Shown in pieces: positions 6,466 through 13,859 of a stretch of DNA of 23,334 nucleotides (the stretch's first letter is position 1; each line of letters starts with the position of its first letter). This DNA comes from an uncultured Acidobacteriota bacterium (GTDB lineage Bacteria > Acidobacteriota > JAAYUB01). The position numbers and the translations under genes are program-made. The stretch is from assembly GCA_937925645.1 (NCBI GenBank), contig CALAMB010000275.1:1-23334 (forward strand), written 5' to 3'. The notes under the pieces were generated by a model. That model was not told where the DNA came from. It did not search any database and saw only the letters and a list, made by a program, of their open reading frames with translations.

Positions 6466-6836
6466 TTGGGCTTCTCCTCCAGCTGATAATTGCTGCCGCA
6501 GAACGGGCACTGGACGAACGGGGCGCCGGCCTTGACGGTGATGTGCTCCTGGGTGATGGCGCCGCCGCAGCGGGCGCAGGCGAGGCTCTCCAACTGGACG
6601 TCGCCCGAGAGTTCGATCTTTTGCTGGATCACCGTGCCGGCCGCGCCGCCCGGCGCGGCTTTCTGCCGCAGGATGAAGACGAACAGGAACAGTCCGATTC
6701 CGGCGATCACGCTGCCGATGAACGCGCGCCCCCCCGGGCTGGCGGCTTGCGGACTCAACGCGGCGATGATGAATATCAGCCCCAGCAAGACCAAGCCGAT
6801 GCTGATCAGGATGGCAAAGAGGCGTCCGATGCTCAT
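6459..6836 (-). CDS. small two-TM zinc-ribbon membrane protein
   Basis: The protein has 125 residues. Two transmembrane helices at about residues 6-27 and 37-56 are joined by a short Pro/Gly loop. A soluble C-terminal zinc ribbon follows, with CARC (87-90) and CPFC (110-113), a spacing typical of a treble-clef or rubredoxin-like knuckle. Both termini should be cytoplasmic. The chosen ATG (6836) has GGAGG about 6 bases upstream. An in-frame ATG at 6905 would add 23 polar residues but lacks a good ribosome site. It is the first gene of the operon, and its last codons overlap the start of the DUF2207-like gene, so the two are probably made in fixed ratio and may form a complex. I recognise no specific family beyond membrane zinc-ribbon proteins. 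Confidence 0.75.
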   Translation of the reverse strand: MSIGRLFAILISIGLVLLGLIFIIAALSPQAASPGGRAFIGSVIAGIGLFLFVFILRQKAAPGGAAGTVIQQKIELSGDVQLESLACARCGGAITQEHITVKAGAPFVQCPFCGSNYQLEEKPKW

Positions 6837-7002
6837 GACCGCCTCCGCGCCGGAGTGTGGTGCGCCTGCGTCATAATGTGACTCCTGGTTAAACTGCAGG
6901 CCCATTGTACCCCATTTTCGGTTTTCAACCCATCCGTGGACTGAAAAACATCCGCCCGATTCGCCAGAACGGATCCTGATATCGTTGCTCCGGTTTTTTC
7001 GA

Positions 7003-7008
7003 TAGAAT
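7003..7008 (+). promoter_or_regulatory. candidate -10 element of a leaderless GT87 transcript
   Basis: TAGAAT ends 7 bases before the ATG of the GT87 gene (7016), so transcription would begin at or next to the start codon. There is no clear Shine-Dalgarno sequence. No convincing -35 is visible. The remainder of 6837-7002 should also hold the promoter of the divergent operon; a TACAAT on the minus strand near 6906-6911 is possible but unsupported by a spaced -35. Confidence 0.4.
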
Positions 7009-7015
7009 AGGCGCG

Positions 7016-8257
7016 ATGGAAAATCCCGCAACACGGTTCGACCCGGCTGGACCGGAACGCCCCGCGAAACGGCCGTGGGCCTGGTTGGCCTTGGCGCTGG
7101 CGCTGCCGGCGCTCGTGTCGCTGGGCTATGGGATTGCCACCGCCGGCGCCCGGTCCTTTGACCTGCGGCTGTTTCGGAGACTCGGCGCGGTCTGGTGGCG
7201 CGATTCCGCCTCGATAAGTCCGAAGCTGTTCCCGGGGTATCCTCCATACGCGCTCGTCGCCTTCTGGCCGCTCAACGCCATTCCCGCGGAGGCGCTGCCG
7301 TGGGTCTGGCTCGTGGTCAACGTCGCGGCCTGCGGTGCCGTGGTCTGGCTGGTGCGGATGATCTGGGGGCGGGGCTGGTCCCGAAGTGCGGTACTGTTTC
7401 TGGCGGCTTATTTTGCGGTGTGGGCGCCGGTCCGGGTGACGCTGCGCACCGGCCAGATCAGCCTGGTCATCCTGGCCCTCATCCTCGGCGCAGAGGTCGT
7501 GCGGCGATCAGGCCGTCAGGTGCCGGCCGGGCTGCTGTTGGGGGCCGCGCTGGTGAAACCGAGCCTGGCCGGCCCGTTCCTGCTCTATTGGGCGTGGCGG
7601 CGGGAGTGGCGCATGGTGGGAACCGCGCTGGCGGTCGTGACCGGTCTGACCGCCGCCTATTGCATCCACACCGGCGTCTGGCCGTGGGTGGCCATGTCCG
7701 GCTACCTGAGCAAAGGCGTGCGAGTCTGGTCCGGTAAACATGGCTACTTTGAGGGAACCACCGACATCCGGCCGCTGATGGAGACGCTCTGTGGTGGATC
7801 CGACTGGTGGGGTTGGGTAGCAGCGGTGGCTCTGGCGGCAGCCGCCCTGGCCGCCATGTTTTGGCTGTTCCGCCACCGAAAAGAGGAAGAGAACACGCAT
7901 CTGGCCATCCTGGCATTGTTCAGTTTGTGGGCGGTCTATCACCGGGTCTACGACTCGGTGGCGGCCCTGCCGGCGGCGGCTCTGTTTGTCGCCGACCTCG
8001 AAGCGGAACGGCGGGTACGCCTGGCCGCAGCCGGACTGGCGGCGCTGGGGCTGCTGGCGGTCAGTCTGCCTGGCTTGCTCACCGAACGGCTGGGCCTGAC
8101 TGCAGGTCAACTGGATTCCCCGTGGGGATTCCTCGGCCTCCATGCCGACCGGCTGGTGGTGTTCGGTCTCTTCCTGGCCCTGCTGATCACGCTACGGCGG
8201 GAAAGACGGGAGACGGTCGCCGATCATTCTCTCGAAAAAACGAATTCGCGGAGATAG
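7016..8257 (+). CDS. GT87-like (DUF2029) polyprenyl-phosphate-sugar glycosyltransferase
   Basis: This integral membrane protein has 413 residues and about ten hydrophobic segments. Family signs are YPPYALVAFWPLNAIP (after the first large extracytoplasmic loop), a TGQISLVILALILGAEV segment, and ALVKPSLAGPFLLYWAW. This pattern belongs to GT87/DUF2029 enzymes, which use a lipid-linked sugar (polyprenyl-phosphomannose in mycobacterial examples) to add sugars on the outer face of the membrane. The length is usual for the family. It is a single plus-strand gene between two minus-strand operons, and its last 34 bases overlap the 3' end of the converging glycosyltransferase gene. It probably contributes to the glycan made by that cluster; acceptor and sugar are unknown. 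Confidence 0.8.
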   Translation: MENPATRFDPAGPERPAKRPWAWLALALALPALVSLGYGIATAGARSFDLRLFRRLGAVWWRDSASISPKLFPGYPPYALVAFWPLNAIPAEALPWVWLVVNVAACGAVVWLVRMIWGRGWSRSAVLFLAAYFAVWAPVRVTLRTGQISLVILALILGAEVVRRSGRQVPAGLLLGAALVKPSLAGPFLLYWAWRREWRMVGTALAVVTGLTAAYCIHTGVWPWVAMSGYLSKGVRVWSGKHGYFEGTTDIRPLMETLCGGSDWWGWVAAVALAAAALAAMFWLFRHRKEEENTHLAILALFSLWAVYHRVYDSVAALPAAALFVADLEAERRVRLAAAGLAALGLLAVSLPGLLTERLGLTAGQLDSPWGFLGLHADRLVVFGLFLALLITLRRERRETVADHSLEKTNSRR

Positions 8258-9111
8258 CCGGCCAGAATGGCCGCCTGCGACAGCGCAACCCGCCAGGCCA
8301 GGCCCCAGCGACGCCCGGGCGGGGCGGAGCGAAACGGCCGGGTCAGCAGGCCGGCATAGAAGGCGGGCGGAGCGAAATCCGCCCCGGTCGTCGCAGCTTG
8401 ACCGCCCGCATGGAATCGGCGGGCGCCGCGGCCGTAGCGGAATTGCTGGCGCCAGAAACCAGCCGCGGTGAAGCGGGGGGCGTGGTGGACCACGGCGCCC
8501 GGCGCCGTTCGCAGCAGACGGCCGGAACCGCGCCAGCGGCGGCAGAACTCGCGGTCCTCCCCGGCGGCCAGCGGATAGCCGGCGGCGAAGCCACCGAGCG
8601 CGCGGAAGGGACCGGCCGGGACGGCCAGGTTGCAGGTGGCGAAAAAACGGGCATCCTCCGGATTTCGATTGGATTGCTCGTAGACGGAGTCAAGGAGAAA
8701 CTGGCTGGCCTCGGCCCACGGGTTGTCGGGCAGGGCGTTGACCACTCGGCCGCCCACCGCCGCACCGGGGTGCTGTCGGCACTGCACCAGCAGCTCCCGG
8801 AGCCAGCACCGGTCGGGGCGGCAGTCGTCATCGGTGAACGCCAGCCAGTCGCCCCGCGCCCGGGCGGCGCCGGTGTTGCGGGCTGCCGCTGGTCCGGCCT
8901 GGGGCTGACGGATGACGTGCCGGGGGATGCCGGCAGGCCATCCCGGCGGCACGGTCGGATCGGTTTCATCGTCGCCGTCCACCACTACCACCACCTCGAA
9001 GGCGTCCGCCGGCAACTCCTGGACAGCAAGCGTCGCCAGGCATTCGCTGAGGGCGGCCGGCCGGCCGCGGGTTGGCACGATGACCGAAATGAGCGGCGTA
9101 ATCTCCGGCAT
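8224..9111 (-). CDS. family 2 glycosyltransferase
   Basis: The protein has 295 residues. The GT-A fold opens with ISVIVPTRGRPAALSECLA (about 8-26). It continues with the nucleotide-sugar motif QAGPAAARNTGAARARGDW (71-89) and the metal-binding DDD in FTDDDCRPD (94-96). AGEDREFCRRWRGSGR in the C-terminal half holds the ED pair expected near the catalytic base. A hydrophobic patch near the C-terminus may touch the membrane. ATG at 9111 has GGAG about 7 bases upstream and begins 4 bases after the flippase stop. It is the last gene of the seven-gene glycan operon, and its 3' end overlaps the opposing GT87 gene by 34 bases. Donor and acceptor sugars cannot be read from sequence. Confidence 0.88.
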   Translation of the reverse strand: MPEITPLISVIVPTRGRPAALSECLATLAVQELPADAFEVVVVVDGDDETDPTVPPGWPAGIPRHVIRQPQAGPAAARNTGAARARGDWLAFTDDDCRPDRCWLRELLVQCRQHPGAAVGGRVVNALPDNPWAEASQFLLDSVYEQSNRNPEDARFFATCNLAVPAGPFRALGGFAAGYPLAAGEDREFCRRWRGSGRLLRTAPGAVVHHAPRFTAAGFWRQQFRYGRGARRFHAGGQAATTGADFAPPAFYAGLLTRPFRSAPPGRRWGLAWRVALSQAAILAGYLREFVFSRE

Positions 9112-9115
9112 GTCG

Positions 9116-10600
9116 TCACTCCGCGACCGGGGTGGGCCCGCTGGGTCTCTGGGATGCCAGAAGCGACCGGACGATCTCCAGTTCGGGGCGGCCCCATTCC
9201 CTGAGGATGACCAGCGTGACCGCAACCATTCCCGAGGCCGCCGCCAGCTTGACGGGGATCCAGATGCCCGCGGCCGGCCAGATGGTGCAGATCGCAAATC
9301 CGACGCCGGCGGCAACCGCAGTCCGCAGGAATGACTGCGGCGGCGGCGCGGCGTTGAACGCGCGGCACACCAGGGCGGTGGCCACGGCCGCTCCCAGCAC
9401 GGCCGTCCCCGTAGTGACACCCGCCGCCCCCATTGCGCCCAGTCTGGGGATCACGATCAGGTGTCCGACCCCGGCCAGCAGCAGCATGGGCAGCGCTACG
9501 CCGGTGGCCCAGGCGGGATGGCCGGCGCAAGTCATAATGGATGTCGCGAAGGCGAGATAGACCATCGCCAAAGCGGCAAACAGCAGCACACCCAGAACGG
9601 GGGCGGCGGCGGCGTAATCCGGCCCGAAGAGCAAGCCGACGATCTCCGGTGCCGCAGCCGAACCCACGGCGGCGAATGCGGCCAGGTTCATAAGGCCCCG
9701 CAGCGCCGTGGCGGCGATGCGCCGGGCGCGTTCCGACTCGCCATCGCGGAGGCAACGCGTCATCACCGACAGCAACATCGGCGAAAACGCGATGCTGAGG
9801 ATGCCGGCGGCCACCGCCGCCGCAGCCGCGGCGCCGTAGTTGCCCACTGTTTCTGCGGTACCGCCCAGGATTTTGAGCACGAACAGGTCCAGCTTGTCAA
9901 ACAGCCGCATGCAGACGCCAAAGATGAAGAGCGGCATCGCGAACCGCAGAAACGGCCAGCCGATGACCGCCGGCTGTCCGCGGCCGGGGATACGGCTGCA
10001 GACGCCGCCCACGATCACTTCGACGGCGGAGGCCAGGATGTTGGCGCTGATGGCCCCGAAGATGGAGCCGCCGGCGGCTAAAAATGCCCATACCAGCAGC
10101 GGGCGGGAGAGATGGCGGCAGACGCTGACAACGGCCCGGCGGTTGAAAGCCGCGGTGCCCACCAGGACGGTCTTGTAGAAAACCGCCAAGGTGAAGAGCG
10201 GAATATCCAGGGCGTAAAGTCGAAGCAAGGCGGCGAATTCGGGTTCGCCGAACAGCGCGGCGACGGGGCCGGCGGCCACGCCCAGCGCCAGGGCGGACGA
10301 GACCCCGGCGACCAGGTGGTAACGCCACAGGGCCCGGGCCACCGGCGGCCAGTCCCGCGTCTCGGCGATGAGCTGAACGGCGGGGCGGGCGAACAGTGCG
10401 GCGATGGCCCATTCGATCCAGACGACGACGGCAGCGGCCAGAGCGAACAGGCCGAATTTCGCCGGTCCCAGAGTCCTCGTCAGCAGCACGATGATCAGAA
10501 AACCGGCGGGCAGAGCCAGGGATTCGCTGGCCAGCAATAACAGGCCGGACCGAGCCAGGTTGGGTTGCGCTTGAAGTGGTGGAGGAGCGCCGGAGGTCAT
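9116..10600 (-). CDS. polysaccharide flippase (Wzx-like, MOP superfamily)
   Basis: The protein has 494 residues and about 12-14 transmembrane helices. The N-terminal half reads like the polysaccharide transport family: LLLLASESLALPAGFLIIV, then LTRTLGPAKFGLFALA, with the short conserved turn LGPAKFGLFA found in Wzx-type proteins. A second repeat follows (RFAMPLFIFGVCMRLFDKLD). Such proteins flip undecaprenyl-linked oligosaccharides across the inner membrane. Its ATG overlaps the TGA of the upstream glycosyltransferase gene (ATGA). Its presence shows that the operon assembles a lipid-linked repeat unit for export. No Wzy polymerase or O-antigen ligase is visible in the window, so polymerisation or ligation must be encoded elsewhere or not occur. 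Confidence 0.85.
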   Translation of the reverse strand: MTSGAPPPLQAQPNLARSGLLLLASESLALPAGFLIIVLLTRTLGPAKFGLFALAAAVVVWIEWAIAALFARPAVQLIAETRDWPPVARALWRYHLVAGVSSALALGVAAGPVAALFGEPEFAALLRLYALDIPLFTLAVFYKTVLVGTAAFNRRAVVSVCRHLSRPLLVWAFLAAGGSIFGAISANILASAVEVIVGGVCSRIPGRGQPAVIGWPFLRFAMPLFIFGVCMRLFDKLDLFVLKILGGTAETVGNYGAAAAAAVAAGILSIAFSPMLLSVMTRCLRDGESERARRIAATALRGLMNLAAFAAVGSAAAPEIVGLLFGPDYAAAAPVLGVLLFAALAMVYLAFATSIMTCAGHPAWATGVALPMLLLAGVGHLIVIPRLGAMGAAGVTTGTAVLGAAVATALVCRAFNAAPPPQSFLRTAVAAGVGFAICTIWPAAGIWIPVKLAAASGMVAVTLVILREWGRPELEIVRSLLASQRPSGPTPVAE

Positions 10601-11523
10601 GTCGCCACCTGACTGCGGCCCGTCTGATCGGGCTGGGGTCGGGACAGGTAGCCGGCGGCCTCACCCAGTGCCCAGGCGGCGAATCCGACCGCCAGCCAAC
10701 CGGCGCTGCGGACAAACGCCTGGCGGGTGGAGGGATCGCTTGCGGCCGAGCGGGCGGCACCGGTGAAGAGCTTGATCGCGATGAGCGGCCACAGGGCGGC
10801 GTAGGCAAGCCGTTGGAGCAGTTGGAAACACCGATAGCGGGTCCGCACCCGGCCGAAGGAACGCCCGTGCATGAACTCGTGGCTCAGGAATTGCCGCCAG
10901 TCGGTGATGCCGCGATGCGCGACGCGGATGGCCGGGTCGAACCAGATCCGATCACCGGCATCGGCAAGCCGCCAGTTGAACTCGGAGTCGGAACAGTACG
11001 TCCCCTCGATGAACGGCCCGAAGCGCTGGAACGCTTCTCGTTTGAATGACAGGTTGGCGCCGGCCATGTCGTCGATCCAGCGGGCGGGCCGGTGGGGCAT
11101 CCAGTCATGGAATTCCAGAATGTGCGCGGCCCAGCCCACCAGCGGGCCCGGGTGAGCGTTGGCGATGGAGCCGCCGACGGCCAGGTGTGGCGCCCGATGC
11201 GCGGACAGCACGGCGTCCACCCAGTCGGGGGCGGCCACACAGTCGGCATCGATGAAGGCTACCACCGGGGCGCGCGCCGCGGCGATGCCGGCGTTGCGCG
11301 CGTCGCCGCAGTACTTGCGCGCGTCAAACGTCAGGCAGCGGAAACCGGGGAAGTCGCGCTGAATCATGGCCGGGGTGCCGTCCGCCGAACTGTTGACGAC
11401 GATCACCTCAAACGTGCGGGCGCTCTGCTGAGCCGCCAGAGACCGCAGGCAGTCGCCGATCTGATCCTCCGCCCGGTAGGCGGCGATGATCACGGACAGC
11501 TCGGGGATGGTTGTCTCGGCCAC
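10597..11523 (-). CDS. family 2 glycosyltransferase with C-terminal membrane helices
   Basis: The GT-A domain opens with ELSVIIAAYRAEDQIGDCLR. It carries GDARNAGIAAARAPVVAF and the DxD motif in FIDADCVAAPDW, then CSDSEFNWRLADAGDRIW with the acidic pair near the catalytic base. The C-terminal 100 residues hold one or two hydrophobic segments (LAYAALWPLIAIKLF and a weaker later one), suggesting membrane association. GTG (11523) lies 10 bases after AGGAGA, giving 308 residues. A TTG at 11532 overlaps the previous stop (TTGA) and would add three residues, but sits too close to the ribosome site. It is the fifth gene of the operon, coupled to the flippase. It probably adds one sugar of the repeat unit. 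Confidence 0.85.
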   Translation of the reverse strand: MAETTIPELSVIIAAYRAEDQIGDCLRSLAAQQSARTFEVIVVNSSADGTPAMIQRDFPGFRCLTFDARKYCGDARNAGIAAARAPVVAFIDADCVAAPDWVDAVLSAHRAPHLAVGGSIANAHPGPLVGWAAHILEFHDWMPHRPARWIDDMAGANLSFKREAFQRFGPFIEGTYCSDSEFNWRLADAGDRIWFDPAIRVAHRGITDWRQFLSHEFMHGRSFGRVRTRYRCFQLLQRLAYAALWPLIAIKLFTGAARSAASDPSTRQAFVRSAGWLAVGFAAWALGEAAGYLSRPQPDQTGRSQVAT

Positions 11524-11528
11524 GGTGC

Positions 11529-12713
11529 TCAATCTCCTGCGGCGGACGTCGGCAGCGGCCCGGTCGGGCCGGGCGCGTTTGAGAATAAGAGCACCTCCGC
11601 GATCGACTCATCGTAGAGGCTGCCCCCCTCAAAGGCGTAGCTGCAGTCACGGCAGAGCGGCAACCGCTGGTAGTCGCGACGCAACCCCCGGCGCATTTGC
11701 CGGTAGGGCTCGCCATGCCAGATCTCCCGAAAACTCTGCGCGGCCAGGTTGCCCAGAACAAAATGCTCCTTGGGATCATAGGTGCATGGACAGACCGTGC
11801 CGTCGGCGTGGACGGTGGGGCAGTTCCACAGATTCTTGCACGGGTTATTCCGGCGGCGGATGCGGTCGCCCGTCCGTGGGTCGAGCGGGAACCGCCGGTA
11901 GCGGGGGTTGTCGGGGGTGAATTCGGCCAAACCGCGCCGGTGGGCATCGGTCTCAAAATACGGGTCCTGGCTGCATGGGTTCAGCGTCTTGAGCGACAGG
12001 GTGTCCACTCCGAGGCCGCGGGCCAATTCTTTCAGCGCCGGGATTTCATGTTCGTTGTCTTTCATGACGATGAACCGGAGGTTGAGAAACGGGCGATCGG
12101 CGCCAAGCGTCCGGCGCCGCTCCACCACCGTGCGGATGCCGGCCAGGACCTGCTCCAGGTTGCCGCCCTGGCGGTATCGTTCGTACGACGCCTGGGTGAT
12201 CCCATCCACGGCGAAGATCAGGGAGTCGAGACCGGACCGGACCAGGCGGTCGGCCTCGTCCGGATCGGTGAACATGTGCCCGTTGGTGCTCGAAACCACC
12301 CGGATCCCGCGCCGCCGGGCATAGATGATCATGTCATAGATCGAGGGATTCAGGAACGGCTCCCCCCAATCCCACAGCAGAATCAGAAACAGGTTGGCCC
12401 CGAGTTGATCGATGGTTCTTTGGAACAGCGGCAGCGGCATGAACTGTCCCTTCCGGTCAAGGCCGATGGTGATGGGACAGAGGGAGCACCGCAGGTTGCA
12501 CAGGGTGGCCGGCTCCACCATGAGATGGGTGGGCCAGCCCCAGGGGCGTTCCGGCCGGAAGAGCGTGGAACTCTCCACCCGGAACCAGTTCCAAAGCTTC
12601 CGCCACGCGACCCGCTCGAAGGGGTAGTCGATCCCGTCGCAGCGGATAATGAGCCGGCGACTGGCCAGCGCGTTCAAGGCGGTGGCGAACCTGCTGAACA
12701 GGCGGGGGCTCAT
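11529..12713 (-). CDS. radical SAM/SPASM protein in glycan operon
   Basis: The protein has 394 residues. An N-terminal extension of about 60 residues precedes the core, which has the cluster motif C72-N-L-R-C76-S-L-C79 after THLMVEPAT. Further core signs are WDWGEPFLNPSI (the GE region) and STNGHMF. A SPASM domain follows: cysteines in NNPCKNLWNC, HADGTVCPC and PLCRDC. There is no PqqD-like domain. Its ATG overlaps the TGA of the preceding radical SAM gene (ATGA), so the pair are coupled but only distantly alike. SPASM proteins mostly act on peptides, yet some act on small molecules. Inside a glycosyltransferase operon the target could be a sugar, a lipid-linked glycan or an attached peptide. 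The function is unknown. Confidence 0.85.
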   Translation of the reverse strand: MSPRLFSRFATALNALASRRLIIRCDGIDYPFERVAWRKLWNWFRVESSTLFRPERPWGWPTHLMVEPATLCNLRCSLCPITIGLDRKGQFMPLPLFQRTIDQLGANLFLILLWDWGEPFLNPSIYDMIIYARRRGIRVVSSTNGHMFTDPDEADRLVRSGLDSLIFAVDGITQASYERYRQGGNLEQVLAGIRTVVERRRTLGADRPFLNLRFIVMKDNEHEIPALKELARGLGVDTLSLKTLNPCSQDPYFETDAHRRGLAEFTPDNPRYRRFPLDPRTGDRIRRRNNPCKNLWNCPTVHADGTVCPCTYDPKEHFVLGNLAAQSFREIWHGEPYRQMRRGLRRDYQRLPLCRDCSYAFEGGSLYDESIAEVLLFSNAPGPTGPLPTSAAGD

Positions 12714-13825
12714 GGGATCGGATTATCCTCTCTGCGGAAAGTTCGGATCCAGCGCCCGACACGATGGACCCGCCGATTGTCGGTCAGATGACAGCAGAAG
12801 GCGCAATCGCATCGCCCGGCCAGGTAATCCCGCCGGTCGGGGCCGAGAGAACCGCGACGGAAATCCTGGAACGCCGGTCCCCGCCAAATATCCTGGAAGG
12901 TGCTTCGGTTCAGGTCGCCCAGCGGTTCGGACATGATGAAGTTGCAGGGGTAGACGCGGCCGTCCGCCTTGATCCGGGCGTGATACCACGCGATGTAGCA
13001 GTCGGTCTCCCGCCAGGGGCCGTCGGCGGTTCCGTATCGGCGGATGGTCTCGGGAACATTATGACGCAGCCCGTATCGGCGGGAGTCGGCGGCCGCCCGT
13101 CGCAACAAGTCAACAACGGCGGCCTCCGATTCCCGCTCAAGCTGGTGCTCGTGCAGGACCCCGTGAAAATCGCGCAACGGCGAGTACGAAACGGCGCTGC
13201 AACCGGTTTCCCCGGCCAGCCGGACCATGTCCGGTATCTCCCGCCAGTTGGTTCGGTTGATGACCATATGCAGGGTTGTCCGGGGGACATTGCGCCCCGA
13301 ACGGCGACGGGTCTCGTTGATCCTGGCCAGGCCCCGGATGATCCGTTCCCGGTTGGCGGGATCGGAGCCGGGGTAGTTTTGGGCATACCGTTTCGGTGAA
13401 ACCGCCCACAGGCTGACCCGCAGGCGCTCGACTCCGGCGGCGATGATCGCGTCGGCCAGCGGTCCGTCGAGCAGGATCCCGTTGGTGATGATGCCCACGC
13501 GCAAGCCGCGCGCCGTGGCGATGGCCACGATCTCCGCGATCCGGGGATGCAGCAGCGGTTCGCCGTCGCCGCTGAGCGTGAGATCGTCCGTTCCCAGATT
13601 GTTCAGTTCGGCGCAGAGTTCCCGAAACAGTTGCTCCGGCAGGTCGACGGCCGAGCGGGCGGCGTTCGCGGCGATGACGCCATGGGGTGAATGGATGGGG
13701 CAACCCACACAGCGGAGGTTGCAGCGTGAGGTGGCGTCGACGGTCACATACAAGGGGCCGTCGGGAGGGCGGCGGCCGTCGAGCAGGCTCAGCAGCAGGT
13801 TGAATTTTTGCTTCCAGCGGGCCAT
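12710..13825 (-). CDS. radical SAM/SPASM protein in glycan operon
   Basis: The protein has 371 residues. The core begins almost at once: GPLYVTVDATSRC, then C35-N-L-R-C39-V-G-C42. LSGDGEPLLHPRIAEIVA is the GE-type SAM-binding region, and IITNGILLDG follows. The C-terminal SPASM part includes DCYIAWYHARIKADGRVYPC and a late cluster CDCAFCCHL. ATG at 13825 has GGGAG 6 bases upstream, 34 bases after the flavoenzyme stop, so it is probably in the same transcript. The following radical SAM gene starts inside its stop codon. The CNLRC-xx-C core and the short N-terminus resemble SPASM proteins seen in cell-surface biosynthesis regions. I cannot name the reaction. Confidence 0.85.
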   Translation of the reverse strand: MARWKQKFNLLLSLLDGRRPPDGPLYVTVDATSRCNLRCVGCPIHSPHGVIAANAARSAVDLPEQLFRELCAELNNLGTDDLTLSGDGEPLLHPRIAEIVAIATARGLRVGIITNGILLDGPLADAIIAAGVERLRVSLWAVSPKRYAQNYPGSDPANRERIIRGLARINETRRRSGRNVPRTTLHMVINRTNWREIPDMVRLAGETGCSAVSYSPLRDFHGVLHEHQLERESEAAVVDLLRRAAADSRRYGLRHNVPETIRRYGTADGPWRETDCYIAWYHARIKADGRVYPCNFIMSEPLGDLNRSTFQDIWRGPAFQDFRRGSLGPDRRDYLAGRCDCAFCCHLTDNRRVHRVGRWIRTFRREDNPIP

Positions 13826-13859
13826 CAGGGCTCCCGTCGCTGATCACGCCGGGCCGCGG

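Noticed and set aside
3611..6486. Plus-strand open frames of about 486 and 504 residues opposite the Cys-tail operon
   Set aside because: They mirror real genes on the minus strand, as is common in GC-rich DNA where stop codons are rare, and show no motifs or ribosome sites.
6837..6911. TTGAAA/TACAAT promoter for the Cys-tail operon
   Set aside because: The hexamers are only 13 bases apart, too close for a sigma-70 promoter. The real promoter probably lies in this divergent region, but I could not place it.
11529..13825. The two radical SAM genes as a recent tandem duplication
   Set aside because: They differ in N-terminal length, in residues around the cluster motif (CNLRCSLC versus CNLRCVGC) and in SPASM cysteine spacing, so they are distant relatives at most.
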